Source of the DNA: Comamonas sp. KCTC 72670
GTDB taxonomy: Bacteria > Myxococcota > Myxococcia > Myxococcales > Myxococcaceae
Direction: 5' to 3'
Assembly (NCBI GenBank): GCA_014656495.1
Contig: BNCN01000009.1
Coordinates: forward strand, 248,001-312,000
Length of the DNA stretch: 64,000 nucleotides
The stretch's first letter is position 1, and every line of letters starts with the position of its first letter. The notes beneath the pieces were generated by a model that saw only the letters and a program-made list of their open reading frames with translations, made no database searches and was not told the origin of the DNA. Shown here in pieces: positions 19,185 to 30,387 of this stretch. The position numbers and the translations under genes are program-made.

Positions 19185-20243
19185 TCACTTCTTCGGCTTC
19201 TCCGACATGGACCGGATGAAGACCTTGTCGATGCCGTGGATGCGCAGGGTCACCAGCTCGTCCGGGGTGATGTTCGTGTAGCCCGCCTCGCGCAGCTGCT
19301 TCACGAACTCGGGCGTCACCTTGTGGATGCGGAACGCCAGCGCCTGGTCCCGCGTGAGGTCCTTGAAGCCCAGCTCGCGCATCTGCTTCATGAAGTCGGG
19401 CGTGACGCCGTGGATGCGCAGCGCGACGATGTCGTCCGAGTCCGTGCTCTTGAAGCCCAGCTCGCGCATCTGCTTCACGAACTCGGGCGTCACCTTGTGG
19501 ATGCGGAAGGCCACGAGGTCCTCGTTGCTCAGGTCCTTGAAGCCGATGTCCCGCATCTCCCGCGCGTAGTCCGGCGTGACGCCGTGAATCGCCATGGACG
19601 TCAGCTCGTCCCAGTTGCCCGGCTTGAGGCCCGCGGCGGTGAACGCCTGCACGCGCTCCGGGGTGACCTTGTGGATGCGCCCCTGCACGAGCTGGTCGAA
19701 GGTCAGCTTGGGGTAACCAGCGTCGGCCAGGGCGCGCGCGTACTCCGGCGTCACGTCGAAGATGCCCGCCTGGATGAGGGCGTCCAGGCCAAGGTCCTTG
19801 TAGCCCAGCGCCGCCAGGCCCTGGATGCGCTGGGTGGTGACGTTGGTGGCGGCGAGCTGGAACTGGGCCTTGGGCGTGAGGTCCTTGTAGCCCAGCGAGG
19901 CCATCGTCTTGGCGAAGGCGGCGCTGGCGTCGAAGCGGAAGTGGCCCGCGCCCCGGCTGTCCTGGAACTGGCCGTCGAAGTGGAAGGTGCCCGCTTCGCG
20001 CGGCAGGGTGAAGGTGGTGGCGCCGCCGGTGGTGGACAGGCCCTTGAAGGAGGCCAGGGGCTCGCTGAAGCCCATGTTGTGGCCCGGCGACTGCTGGAGC
20101 TGGAGGTGGAGGGTGTTGTCCTGACGGCGGCTGGGCGAGGCCGTCCAGGTGCCGCGGGGCTCGAAGTCCGCGGACTCGGCGGAGGCGGCCGTGGCCACCA
20201 GCAGCGCGGCCACGAGGGAGAGGGGGGACGACAGGCGACGCAT
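19185..20243 (-). CDS. Secreted protein of tandem 29-residue helical repeats
   Basis: A 352-residue protein with a Sec signal peptide (MRRLSSPLSLVAALLVATAASA). An N-terminal domain of about 85 residues, rich in beta-type sequence, is followed by about eight tandem units of 29 residues. A unit reads VTPEFVKQMRELGF, then about six variable residues, then LVALRIHG. Each unit predicts two short helices. The last units (19.2-19.5 kb) are nearly identical. The same repeat forms the tail of the M56 protease encoded just upstream, so the two proteins may bind each other or a common partner. GAAGGAG precedes the ATG. The 103-base gap to the M56 gene suggests the same transcript. Confidence 0.85.
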   Translation of the reverse strand: MRRLSSPLSLVAALLVATAASAESADFEPRGTWTASPSRRQDNTLHLQLQQSPGHNMGFSEPLASFKGLSTTGGATTFTLPREAGTFHFDGQFQDSRGAGHFRFDASAAFAKTMASLGYKDLTPKAQFQLAATNVTTQRIQGLAALGYKDLGLDALIQAGIFDVTPEYARALADAGYPKLTFDQLVQGRIHKVTPERVQAFTAAGLKPGNWDELTSMAIHGVTPDYAREMRDIGFKDLSNEDLVAFRIHKVTPEFVKQMRELGFKSTDSDDIVALRIHGVTPDFMKQMRELGFKDLTRDQALAFRIHKVTPEFVKQLREAGYTNITPDELVTLRIHGIDKVFIRSMSEKPKK

Positions 20244-20346
20244 GGCGGGCTCCTTCGCTTCGGGTAGACCCCTCCCGTGCGGCGCGCGTCCGACAGGGAC
20301 GCTCGCCGAGCGGGGCGGGGCAGGTCAGTGAGGTGAGGGGACGCGG

Positions 20347-22659
20347 CTACTTGTTGCCGCGCATCTTCCGGATGAACTCGGCGTCCACGCCGCCGTTGCG
20401 CAGCCGCACCAGCTCGTCGACGGAGAGGTCCTTCATGCCCGCGTCGGAGAGCTCGCGGATGAAGCGGGCGTCCACGCCGGTGGCGCGCAGCCGCTTCAGC
20501 GTCTTCGCGTCCTTCGTGTCCACGCCCGCCTTGCGCATCTCCGCGAGCCAGTCGGACGAGATGCCCATGGCGCGCAGCTGCATCAGCTCCTTGGCGCTCA
20601 GCTTGGACAGGCCGTTCTTGCTCATGCCGTCGATGAACGCCGGGTCCACGCCCACGGCGCGAAGCTGCGCGAGCTCGTGCAGGGACAGGTTCGTGTAGCC
20701 GGTGGCCTTGAGCTCGCGGACATAGGCCTCGTCCACGCCCACGGCGCGCGCGTGGGTCAGGGCCTTCGTGTCGTTGACGGGGAAGCCCGCGGACTGGAGC
20801 GACTCGATGTACTCGGGCGTGACGCCCAGGTGGCGCAGCTTCGTCAGCTCCCGGGCCTCCAGCTTCCGGCCGAAGCGCGTGTTCATGGCCTTCGCGTAGT
20901 CCGGCGTGACGCCCGCGTGGCGCATGCCCGCCAGGTTGGCGACGGTGGGCGCGTAGCCCAGGTCCATCATCTGCTGCACGTGCTCCGGCGTGACACCCGC
21001 GACCTTGAGCTCGACGAGTTGATTCACGGAGAGCTGCTGGCCCGCGCCGACCTGCGTCTGTGCGTCCACGCTCCGGCGGGAGCGCTCACGCGGGGTTCGC
21101 GGCGCCTCCGCGTCGACCTGGACGAGGTGGCCCAGGGCGGCCTCGGCCGCGGTGAGCGCCGTGACGGCGATGGTCGCGGAGAACGAGGACAGGTTGTCCA
21201 GCTCAGGCGGCGCCGGAGGCTCGGGCGGTGCGGGCGGCGCGGCGGGGGCCGCGATGGCCGCGGGCACGGCGGCGGGCGCGGGAGCCAGAGCCGGGGCCGG
21301 CGCCGCGATGACCGCGGGCAGGACACCTGGCGTGGCCACCACCACCGGCGAGACGGATGCCGCGACACCTCCGAAAGGAATGCGCGCTCCGGGGTGGGGC
21401 ACCGCGCGTTGCGCCCCGGGCGGGGGCGCCGCGTCAGGGATGCTCAGGGGCTCCGCGCGGTCTCCCGCGTCCTCCGCCCCCACGCTCAGCTGTCCCAGCA
21501 CCAGCGACGTCAGCGGAGCGGCCACCGCGAGGCTGCTGATGAGCGTGAGCACGGACGCGCCCGCGGCCCAGCGTGACGCGCACCGTGACGCGGGCAGGGT
21601 GATGAGCCGGCGCACCCGCTCCGGCAGCGAGCCTCCCAGCGCGGACATCGCGGGGCTCGGCGTCTCCGGCAGGATGCGCAGCGCCTCCAGCGCCGTCAGC
21701 GCGCGGGCGTAGGAGACGGAGCTGCCGCTGGCGGCCACCGCGACGTCATCGCAGCAGTTCTCGCGCTCGACGCGGATGACGCTGGAAATCCATCGCACCG
21801 CCGGGTGGAAGAAGAGCAGCGTCTCCACCATCACCTGCGCCAGGTTCACCGCGAAGTCGTGACGGCGGATGTGGGCCAGCTCGTGCGCCAGCACCATCTC
21901 CAACTGCCGGGCGGGCAGCCCGGACAGGGTGGACACCGGCAGCAGCACCACCGGCGACACCCAGCCCACCGCGGACGGCACGTCCACGTCGTAGGTCTGC
22001 AGCAGCCGCACCGCGCGGCGCAGCCCCAGCTTCCGGGCCAGGGCGTCCATCCGCTCCTGCCACGGCTCCGGCGCGGGCACGGCCCGGTCGGTCAGCCGGC
22101 GCAGCTTCATCCACTCCGCGGCCATCCGCCCCGACGACAGGCCCACGCCCGCGACCCAGGCCAGCACCAGCCACTGGAGATGCGCCTCCACGCCGGACAG
22201 CGCGCGCTGCAGCAACAGCCCGCCCACGACGAGCAGCGGCCCCATGCGCGCCAGCAGCGTGCTCTCGACGCCGAACGCCGGGCCGTCCTCGGCCATGTCC
22301 GCGTCGATCCACTCCTGCTCCGCGGCCTCGCGAGACATCACCGTCTGGACCCACGACTCGGACGTTGGAAGGACGGCCTCCCCGGGCAGGCCCACCGCCA
22401 CGACGGTGCGAGGCGTGGCCACGTCCACCGAGGCCGCCGCGTCCTTGCGCGAGGCCGCGCCCTGGAAGTGGTTCCACCCCGAGGCCACCGGCAGCGCGAG
22501 CGTCAGCACCAGCGCGCCGCACGCCAGCGCGTACCGCGCATGCGCCGCGCGCCGCCCCACCGTGAGGAGCGCCACCGCCAGCATCAGCGCCACCAGCGTT
22601 CCCTGCCAGAGCGAATGCAGCAGCGCCCAGCCCATGGACTCCATCAGCAGCGGGCTCAT
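20347..22659 (-). CDS. M56 (BlaR1/MecR1-type) membrane metalloprotease with 29-residue repeat tail
   Basis: A 770-residue sensor-transducer. The N-terminus has several membrane helices (about 5-60 and 155-180). The zinc protease motif HELAHIRRHD starts at His259, followed by ERENCCDDVA. A last membrane helix at about 365-390 places the rest outside. Then come an Ala/Pro-rich linker (about 400-490) and, from about 545 to the end, about eight 29-residue repeats such as VDARFIRELSDAGM then LSVDELVRLRNGG. In BlaR1 the extracellular part is a penicillin-binding domain; here the repeats replace it, so the signal is unlikely to be a beta-lactam. The ATG overlaps the repressor stop by four bases (ATGA). 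Expected action: cleavage of, or signalling to, the BlaI-type repressor. Confidence 0.9.
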   Translation of the reverse strand: MSPLLMESMGWALLHSLWQGTLVALMLAVALLTVGRRAAHARYALACGALVLTLALPVASGWNHFQGAASRKDAAASVDVATPRTVVAVGLPGEAVLPTSESWVQTVMSREAAEQEWIDADMAEDGPAFGVESTLLARMGPLLVVGGLLLQRALSGVEAHLQWLVLAWVAGVGLSSGRMAAEWMKLRRLTDRAVPAPEPWQERMDALARKLGLRRAVRLLQTYDVDVPSAVGWVSPVVLLPVSTLSGLPARQLEMVLAHELAHIRRHDFAVNLAQVMVETLLFFHPAVRWISSVIRVERENCCDDVAVAASGSSVSYARALTALEALRILPETPSPAMSALGGSLPERVRRLITLPASRCASRWAAGASVLTLISSLAVAAPLTSLVLGQLSVGAEDAGDRAEPLSIPDAAPPPGAQRAVPHPGARIPFGGVAASVSPVVVATPGVLPAVIAAPAPALAPAPAAVPAAIAAPAAPPAPPEPPAPPELDNLSSFSATIAVTALTAAEAALGHLVQVDAEAPRTPRERSRRSVDAQTQVGAGQQLSVNQLVELKVAGVTPEHVQQMMDLGYAPTVANLAGMRHAGVTPDYAKAMNTRFGRKLEARELTKLRHLGVTPEYIESLQSAGFPVNDTKALTHARAVGVDEAYVRELKATGYTNLSLHELAQLRAVGVDPAFIDGMSKNGLSKLSAKELMQLRAMGISSDWLAEMRKAGVDTKDAKTLKRLRATGVDARFIRELSDAGMKDLSVDELVRLRNGGVDAEFIRKMRGNK

Positions 22660-23051
22660 TCCTCGTCTCCTTCCAGGGTGTCGAGCAGCCGGCGCAGCTC
22701 CGCCAGCTCCTCGGGACGCGTCTTCTTCGACGACAAGGCCTGCATCGCCAGCCGCGCCGGAGAGCCTCCGAAGGCGCGGTCCACCAGGTCCGTCACCAAC
22801 TGCCGCTGCGTCCGCTGCTCCGTGGCCTGGGCGCGGTACACGTGCGCGCGCTGGGTCTCGTCGCGCTCCACCAGCCCCTTCTCCGTCATGATCTGCATCA
22901 GCTTCAGCACCGTCGTGTACCCGGTGCCCTCGGGCTCGTTCCGGGTCAGGGCCTCGTGCACCTCACGCACCGTGCTGTCACCGCGCGCCCAGAGTACCCG
23001 CAGGATGGCCAGCTCCCCATCCGTGGGGCGCGGCAGCTTCGTCTCGCTCAT
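22656..23051 (-). CDS. BlaI/MecI-family transcriptional repressor
   Basis: A 131-residue winged-helix repressor. The family signature is clear: PTDGELAILRVLWARGDSTV, then VHEALTR, the recognition region GTGYTTVLKLMQIMTEKGLV and a dimerisation tail. GAGGG is 7 bases before the ATG at 23051, so the 12-codon upstream extension is rejected. It forms a coupled pair with the M56 protease gene. Its likely operators are the twin ACGAA/TTCGT palindromes at 23090-23126, which overlap its own promoter, so it should repress the whole three-gene unit. Confidence 0.93.
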   Translation of the reverse strand: MSETKLPRPTDGELAILRVLWARGDSTVREVHEALTRNEPEGTGYTTVLKLMQIMTEKGLVERDETQRAHVYRAQATEQRTQRQLVTDLVDRAFGGSPARLAMQALSSKKTRPEELAELRRLLDTLEGDEE

Positions 23052-23085
23052 GACGTTTCCCTCTGCGACTCCATTGCCTGAGGTC

Positions 23086-23113
23086 ATATTACGAATCGAT
23101 TCGTAGATGTCAA
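23086..23113 (-). promoter_or_regulatory. Near-consensus housekeeping promoter of the BlaI operon
   Basis: On the minus strand TTGACA, 16 bases, TAATAT. It is the best sigma-70-type promoter I see in the window. The first operator palindrome lies almost wholly in the spacer, a layout expected for tight repression. Confidence 0.75.
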
Positions 23114-23126
23114 CGAAGCCCTTCGT
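23090..23126. promoter_or_regulatory. Twin palindromic operator, probably for the BlaI-type repressor
   Basis: Site 1 is TACGAATCGATTCGTA (23090-23105), a perfect 16-bp palindrome. Site 2 is ACGAAGCCCTTCGT (23113-23126), a 14-bp palindrome with central CC. The matching half-sites are 22 bp apart, two helical turns. The motif TTCGTAGATG is repeated at 23100 and 23122. The paired sites suggest cooperative binding of two dimers. Confidence 0.75.
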
Positions 23127-23190
23127 AGATGCAGCCCGTCAAAGCCCCCTGCCTCTGGGCGAGGGAGGGGGCGAGGGGGCCGCCGGGCGG

Positions 23191-24018
23191 TCAGCCTTCC
23201 TGGCGCGTCACGGGCTCCGAGGGCGCCTGCGGGGTGGCGCCCGGCGCGCCCGTGTTGTCCCAGAAGCGGCGCGGGTGGCCGTCACCGCGGGTGCCGCCGG
23301 AGAGGCGGTCCACCCACGGGTAGCGCTGGGCCTCCTCGGCCGTGTAGCCCAGGTTGAAGACGGTGGGGCTCTTGGGCCTGTCTCCGGACTTCTCGTAGAA
23401 GGTGCCGAAGAGGCGGTCCCAGAAGTAGTTGGTGATGCCGTAGTTGCCCTGCTCGTTGTGGAAGTGGTGCGACAGGTGCAGCCGCTTGATGTCCTTCAGG
23501 AACTGGCGCTTGGGCGTGTAGTTCAGGTGCTGGATGCAGTGGCAGAACTCGTAGAAGCACGTGATGACCATGGCCCAGCCCAGCGCGGCGGCGGCGCCCG
23601 CCTTGCCCCCGATGAGGTAGCCGATGGGGGCAATCACCCCGGCCACGGTGGGCAGCACGTTGGCCAGCGCGCCGAAGAGCACGCGCAGGTCGTGCGGGTC
23701 CTGGTGGTGGTCGAAGTGGATGCGCTTCCACGTCTTCGCGGTGAGGGGCGACTTGTACAGGAAGCGGCTGTGCAGGATGTGCTTGTGGACCAGGTACCAG
23801 CCGAACGGGAACGCGACGCTCGCGGCCAGCATGGCCAGCAGCATGCGCACCGGGTTCTCGAACCACTTCACCGCCAGGGCCAGGCTGATGACGCCCACGG
23901 TGATGTAGGCCACCACGGCGTAGTAGGTGAAGAACGAGAAGACCAGGTCGCCCAGCGTCATCCGGTCCAGGTTGTGCTTCCGGTTCTTCAGGAACGAAAA
24001 GGGTGCGCTGACTGCCAC
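23191..24018 (-). CDS. Fatty-acid hydroxylase/sterol desaturase-family membrane enzyme
   Basis: A 275-residue integral-membrane di-iron enzyme. It has about four membrane spans and the histidine boxes HKHILHSRF, HFDHHQDPH, HCIQH and HLSHHFHN. The conserved YGITNYFWDRLFGTFYE ends the catalytic part, and the last 30 residues are Pro/Gly/Ala-rich. Family members hydroxylate or desaturate lipids such as fatty acids, sterols or carotenoids. The substrate cannot be read from the sequence. The gene is alone; its neighbours do not indicate a pathway. Confidence 0.88.
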   Translation of the reverse strand: MAVSAPFSFLKNRKHNLDRMTLGDLVFSFFTYYAVVAYITVGVISLALAVKWFENPVRMLLAMLAASVAFPFGWYLVHKHILHSRFLYKSPLTAKTWKRIHFDHHQDPHDLRVLFGALANVLPTVAGVIAPIGYLIGGKAGAAAALGWAMVITCFYEFCHCIQHLNYTPKRQFLKDIKRLHLSHHFHNEQGNYGITNYFWDRLFGTFYEKSGDRPKSPTVFNLGYTAEEAQRYPWVDRLSGGTRGDGHPRRFWDNTGAPGATPQAPSEPVTRQEG

Positions 24019-24250
24019 GGTAGCCTCGCAAAGAATCGGTGCGGTGCTGTCAGTACCAAGGGCCTTCGAAAATGCTGCATCCAGGAGGACGCCCAGTAGC
24101 GTTTTTCTGGATCAGCCAAGAAGCAACCCTGCTGAGTGAACAGACGGCATGTCGCCTGCCTGGGGAGAGTCCAGCCCAGGCACGGGCTTCCTTCGCGTCG
24201 GATAGCAGCCCACTTTCCTGGAAGCCAGGATGACTTTCCGGGAGGCGCGG

Positions 24251-24577
24251 ATGGCGGAGCATGAAGGACAGCAGACACCCAGGACCCCAGGGCGCAGGCG
24301 GAGGCCCGTTGCCAGGGCTGTGCGCAGTGGTGAACGAAAGGCCGCACCCGAGCGGGGCAGCATCGCGGTGCGGCGCACGGCGTCGGAGTACCGCGCCACG
24401 GCGGAGGAGCAGGCGGCGCGCGTGCGCGAGGAGATCGAGGCGGCGCTCGTCGTGGCCCGTGGCACCCGCGAGGCCATCGAGCAGCGCATCGCGGATCAAC
24501 TCCACGCGCCGCCGGTGAGCCCCAAGCCGCCGCCACAGCGCAAGCGCGCGAGCCGGGCGGCCTCGCGCGGCAAGTAG
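24251..24577 (+). CDS. Small basic hypothetical protein
   Basis: A 108-residue protein with a basic N-terminus (RRRRPVARAVRSGERK), a central helix likely to form a coiled coil (TASEYRATAEEQAARVREE to about residue 80) and a basic Pro/Lys/Arg tail (PPPQRKRASRAASRGK). GGAGG lies 5 bases before the ATG at 24251, which is preferred over 24230. No membrane segment or signal is seen. The charge pattern would fit nucleic-acid binding, but I recognise no family. Confidence 0.55.
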   Translation: MAEHEGQQTPRTPGRRRRPVARAVRSGERKAAPERGSIAVRRTASEYRATAEEQAARVREEIEAALVVARGTREAIEQRIADQLHAPPVSPKPPPQRKRASRAASRGK

Positions 24578-24590
24578 GCCCCGCCGCTCC

Positions 24591-25703
24591 TCAGGGCATG
24601 AGGCGCGTGGGCTGAGGCCGCGGCGCCACCGGCGCGGCCTCCTCGGCGGGCGCGCTCGAGGGCGCCTCGCCCAGCTGCTTCAGCTTGCGCGCCAGGTCGG
24701 CGGCCTGCGCGCCCTTCGCGCCCAGCTCGCTCCCCTGCACGCCGATGAAGGACACGCGGGCGCGCTCCAGCAGCGCCACCTGGGCGTGGAGCTGGGCCAG
24801 CAGCCGCTCGCTGCGGCGGGCCAGCACGTCCAGGTGGTTGAGCTCCTCCCCCAGCGAGGACGCGGCCAGCTCCAGTTGCCGCCGGGCCACCGCGTCCTGC
24901 GTGGCGGCGGCGCGCTGGCGCAGCTCGCGCACCTGCGCGTCCACGTCGTTGGCCACCACCGAGCCCAGCTGCGCCGCCAGCCCGTGGTGGGCCTCCGCCA
25001 GCGAGAAGCACTCACCGGCCAGCTTCTCCACCACCCCGAGCAGCTCCGAGCGCCCGGGGCTCGCGGGCAGCTTCATCACCGACGCCTTGCACTGGCGGTA
25101 CAGCGAGAGCGCCCGCGCGGACAAGTCACGGGACTCACCCTGGAGGCCATCCTCCAGTCGTCGGCCTCGTGCCTCCACGGCGTCCAGCTCCACGGTGACG
25201 TTGGCGGGCAGCGTGCCAATGCCCCAGAAGAGGCCCACGACGAGGAAGCTCACCAGCGCGGACAGCATGCCGGTGCTGCCCAGCAAGCGCGCCTCCAGCA
25301 CCTGCTGGACGTACAGCCCCAGGGGCACGAGCACGCCCGCGGCGGCGGCGCTCACGGCCACGGCGGCGGGCTTGCCGGGATGCTCACGTCCCAGGCCCAC
25401 CCAGCCCACCAGCGCCGCGGCCAGCGCGCCGCCGATGCTCTGGGGCACCGGTTCGGGCGCCTCGAAGAAGTAGGGCAGGGCGGGCACCACCGCCAGCGCC
25501 AGCCGGAGCGTCAGGGGGTGGACGCCGGTGGGCTTCGCGCAGGCCAGCGCCGCGGCGGCGACGGCGAGGTACCCCGGCCCCAGGTCCACGTGCAGCCGCT
25601 GGGCGGCGCCCGCGACCAGCCCTACGCAGGCGGCGCCTCCCAGCGCGCGAAGCGTGCGGGACTCGAACTCCTCGCGGTGGAAGAACTGCAGGGAGAGGGC
25701 CAT
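24591..25703 (-). CDS. FUSC-like integral membrane protein with coiled-coil tail
   Basis: About 370 residues. The first half has about six membrane helices (for example ALGGAACVGLVAGAA, MLSALVSFLVVGLFWGIG). The second half (from about 185) is soluble helix with long heptad-like stretches. This layout resembles half of a fusaric-acid-resistance/aromatic-acid exporter (FUSC) protein. The start may be the ATG at 25703 or a GTG three codons earlier (25712). It lies 21 bases after the VWA gene on the same strand and is probably co-transcribed. Transport function is only inferred. Confidence 0.7.
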   Translation of the reverse strand: MALSLQFFHREEFESRTLRALGGAACVGLVAGAAQRLHVDLGPGYLAVAAAALACAKPTGVHPLTLRLALAVVPALPYFFEAPEPVPQSIGGALAAALVGWVGLGREHPGKPAAVAVSAAAAGVLVPLGLYVQQVLEARLLGSTGMLSALVSFLVVGLFWGIGTLPANVTVELDAVEARGRRLEDGLQGESRDLSARALSLYRQCKASVMKLPASPGRSELLGVVEKLAGECFSLAEAHHGLAAQLGSVVANDVDAQVRELRQRAAATQDAVARRQLELAASSLGEELNHLDVLARRSERLLAQLHAQVALLERARVSFIGVQGSELGAKGAQAADLARKLKQLGEAPSSAPAEEAAPVAPRPQPTRLMP

Positions 25704-25724
25704 GGGGTTCACCGTCCTGCGCGG

Positions 25725-27161
25725 CTAGTACGCATTGTTCTGGCCAAAGTTCTTGATGGACTTCTTGAGCAGGCTGCGGGACGCGGCCTGCTCCTGCTCC
25801 GCGCTGGCGGCACCCGCCAAGGCTGCCTGGGAGGTGTGCACGTCCGCAAGCTCCCCGGAGAGCGCATCCGCGGAGGTTCCGAAAATGGTCCGGGCGTTGT
25901 CCAGCAGGCTACGGGCCTTCGCCTTGTTGCCGCGCTTCATCTCCTCCGCGGCCGCCACCATCTGCTGGGTGCCCAACGCCCGCGTGGCATGGACACGCAC
26001 CTCCTTGTCCAGGTGGGCGCGCACGCGCTCCAGGTCGTTCGTCACCTGCGCGCTGAGCTGGAGTCCCGTCTCCGCGGGCAGGTCGCGCTCCACGTCCACG
26101 TAGTGCAGCCGGGCGTTCACCAGCGCCAGCGTGCCGGTGGTCTGGTGCGTCTTCAACGACAGCTTCGTCACCACGCGCACCGTCTGCGAGCCGGCCAGGT
26201 CGTACAGCGGCACCTTCAGGACGTTGCCCTCGCGGAAGGACGCCATGCCCATGACCTCCACGTGCTGCACCTCCGGCGGCACGTCCAGCCGCAGCTCCAA
26301 CTGCCGGGCCACGGTGCTGGTCGCCTGGTCCAGCTCGCGGGAGAAGACCTCCGACAGCCGCGCCGAGTCGTCGATGAAGCCGGAGAAGCCGCCGCCCTGC
26401 TCGGCCATGCCGCGCATCAGCAGCTCCTGGTAGTCCCGGCCCACGCCCAGCGCGCTGACGGTGACGCCGTCGCGGCGCAGCCGGCGCACCTGCTCGAAGA
26501 GCTCCGTGTCACGCGTGAGGCCGGTGGTGGGCTGCCCGTCGCTCAGCATGATGGCGCGGCTGACGCGGTACTCGCGCATGTGGGGCCGCAGGGCCTCGGC
26601 CGCCGCTTCGAGCGCGCCGCTGATGTTGGTGCTGCCGTCGGCGCTCAGTGAGGCGATGAGGGTGAGCAGCTCCTCCCGCGCCTCGGTCGTCATCCGCCGG
26701 CTGTGGTGCACGCGCACGTCGGTGCCGTAGTCGATGAAGGCGAGCCGGTCCTCCGGCGTCAGCCGCATCACCAGCTCCCGAGCGGCTTGCCGGGCATCCT
26801 CCAGCTTCCTGCCCGCCATGGAGCCGGAGCGGTCCAGCACCAGCGCCAGGCTGACGGGAACGCGCTGTTGGGCGTCGGGCGGGCGCGACTTCAGCTCCAG
26901 CCAGGCGAAGGCCTCGCTCGGCCCCGTCTGCACGTAGCCACCGGAGAGCTTGCCGTACATCGACACGGCGCCACCCGAGGGCTCGGAGGACACCAGCGGC
27001 AGCGTGTAGACGGCGGGCGGGTCCTCGGGCCGGCGCACCGTGTGGCTGGTGTCGGTGACGGCGGGCGCCGGTGGCGTGGGCGGCGGCGGAGGCTTGCCCA
27101 GCAGCAATGCGCCGACGGCGAGCGCTCCGGTGGCGGCGACCAGCAGCAGCGAGCGGTTCAT
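25725..27161 (-). CDS. Von Willebrand factor A-domain protein
   Basis: A 478-residue protein with an N-terminal membrane anchor or uncleaved signal (SLLLVAATGALAVGALLLG), a Pro-rich linker, and a VWA domain. The domain starts with a complete metal site motif LVLDRSGSMAG and continues to MLSDGQPTTGLT. After the domain come a beta-rich region (LELRLDVPPEVQHVEVMG) and a helical tail containing MVAAAEEMKRGNKAKARSLL. The overall plan resembles YfbK-like/TerF-like periplasmic VWA proteins. It probably presents a metal-dependent binding site in the periplasm. Its partner may be the membrane protein encoded 21 bases downstream. Confidence 0.87.
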   Translation of the reverse strand: MNRSLLLVAATGALAVGALLLGKPPPPPTPPAPAVTDTSHTVRRPEDPPAVYTLPLVSSEPSGGAVSMYGKLSGGYVQTGPSEAFAWLELKSRPPDAQQRVPVSLALVLDRSGSMAGRKLEDARQAARELVMRLTPEDRLAFIDYGTDVRVHHSRRMTTEAREELLTLIASLSADGSTNISGALEAAAEALRPHMREYRVSRAIMLSDGQPTTGLTRDTELFEQVRRLRRDGVTVSALGVGRDYQELLMRGMAEQGGGFSGFIDDSARLSEVFSRELDQATSTVARQLELRLDVPPEVQHVEVMGMASFREGNVLKVPLYDLAGSQTVRVVTKLSLKTHQTTGTLALVNARLHYVDVERDLPAETGLQLSAQVTNDLERVRAHLDKEVRVHATRALGTQQMVAAAEEMKRGNKAKARSLLDNARTIFGTSADALSGELADVHTSQAALAGAASAEQEQAASRSLLKKSIKNFGQNNAY

Positions 27162-27289
27162 TCAGGGCCTCGGGGTTGGAAGGGGTGTCAGGGGTGCTGG
27201 AGCAGCACACTCGCCCGGGGCCCCTCTCTCGCGCATCGGTCACCGGGAGGAGGGTCCACCCGATGTCCGATGTCCTCGCGGCCCCGTGC

Positions 27290-30154
<2,865 letters not shown>

Positions 30155-30387
30155 GATGGCGCTCGAGAAAGTGGGCCGCACGGGTGGACGCAAGGTCACC
30201 CGGTTGCGCTACAAAGGGCCAGAGAATCTGGATTTCCGGGCAGGCAAGCAAGGGGGGCTTCGATGACCCTGGTTGGCTCGGGATGGGGATGGCGCCCCTC
30301 CTGCTGTTGTGTGGATGCACGGAGGCTTACTTTCTTCCGCGGTGGCGGACTTGCCTCCATGCCGCCTCTGCTCGCGGGACGTCCCTC

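Noticed and set aside
20347..22659. Beta-lactam sensor (BlaR1) call for the M56 protease
   Set aside because: No penicillin-binding SxxK/SDN/KTG motifs occur in the extracytoplasmic part, which is linker plus 29-residue repeats; no beta-lactamase gene is near.
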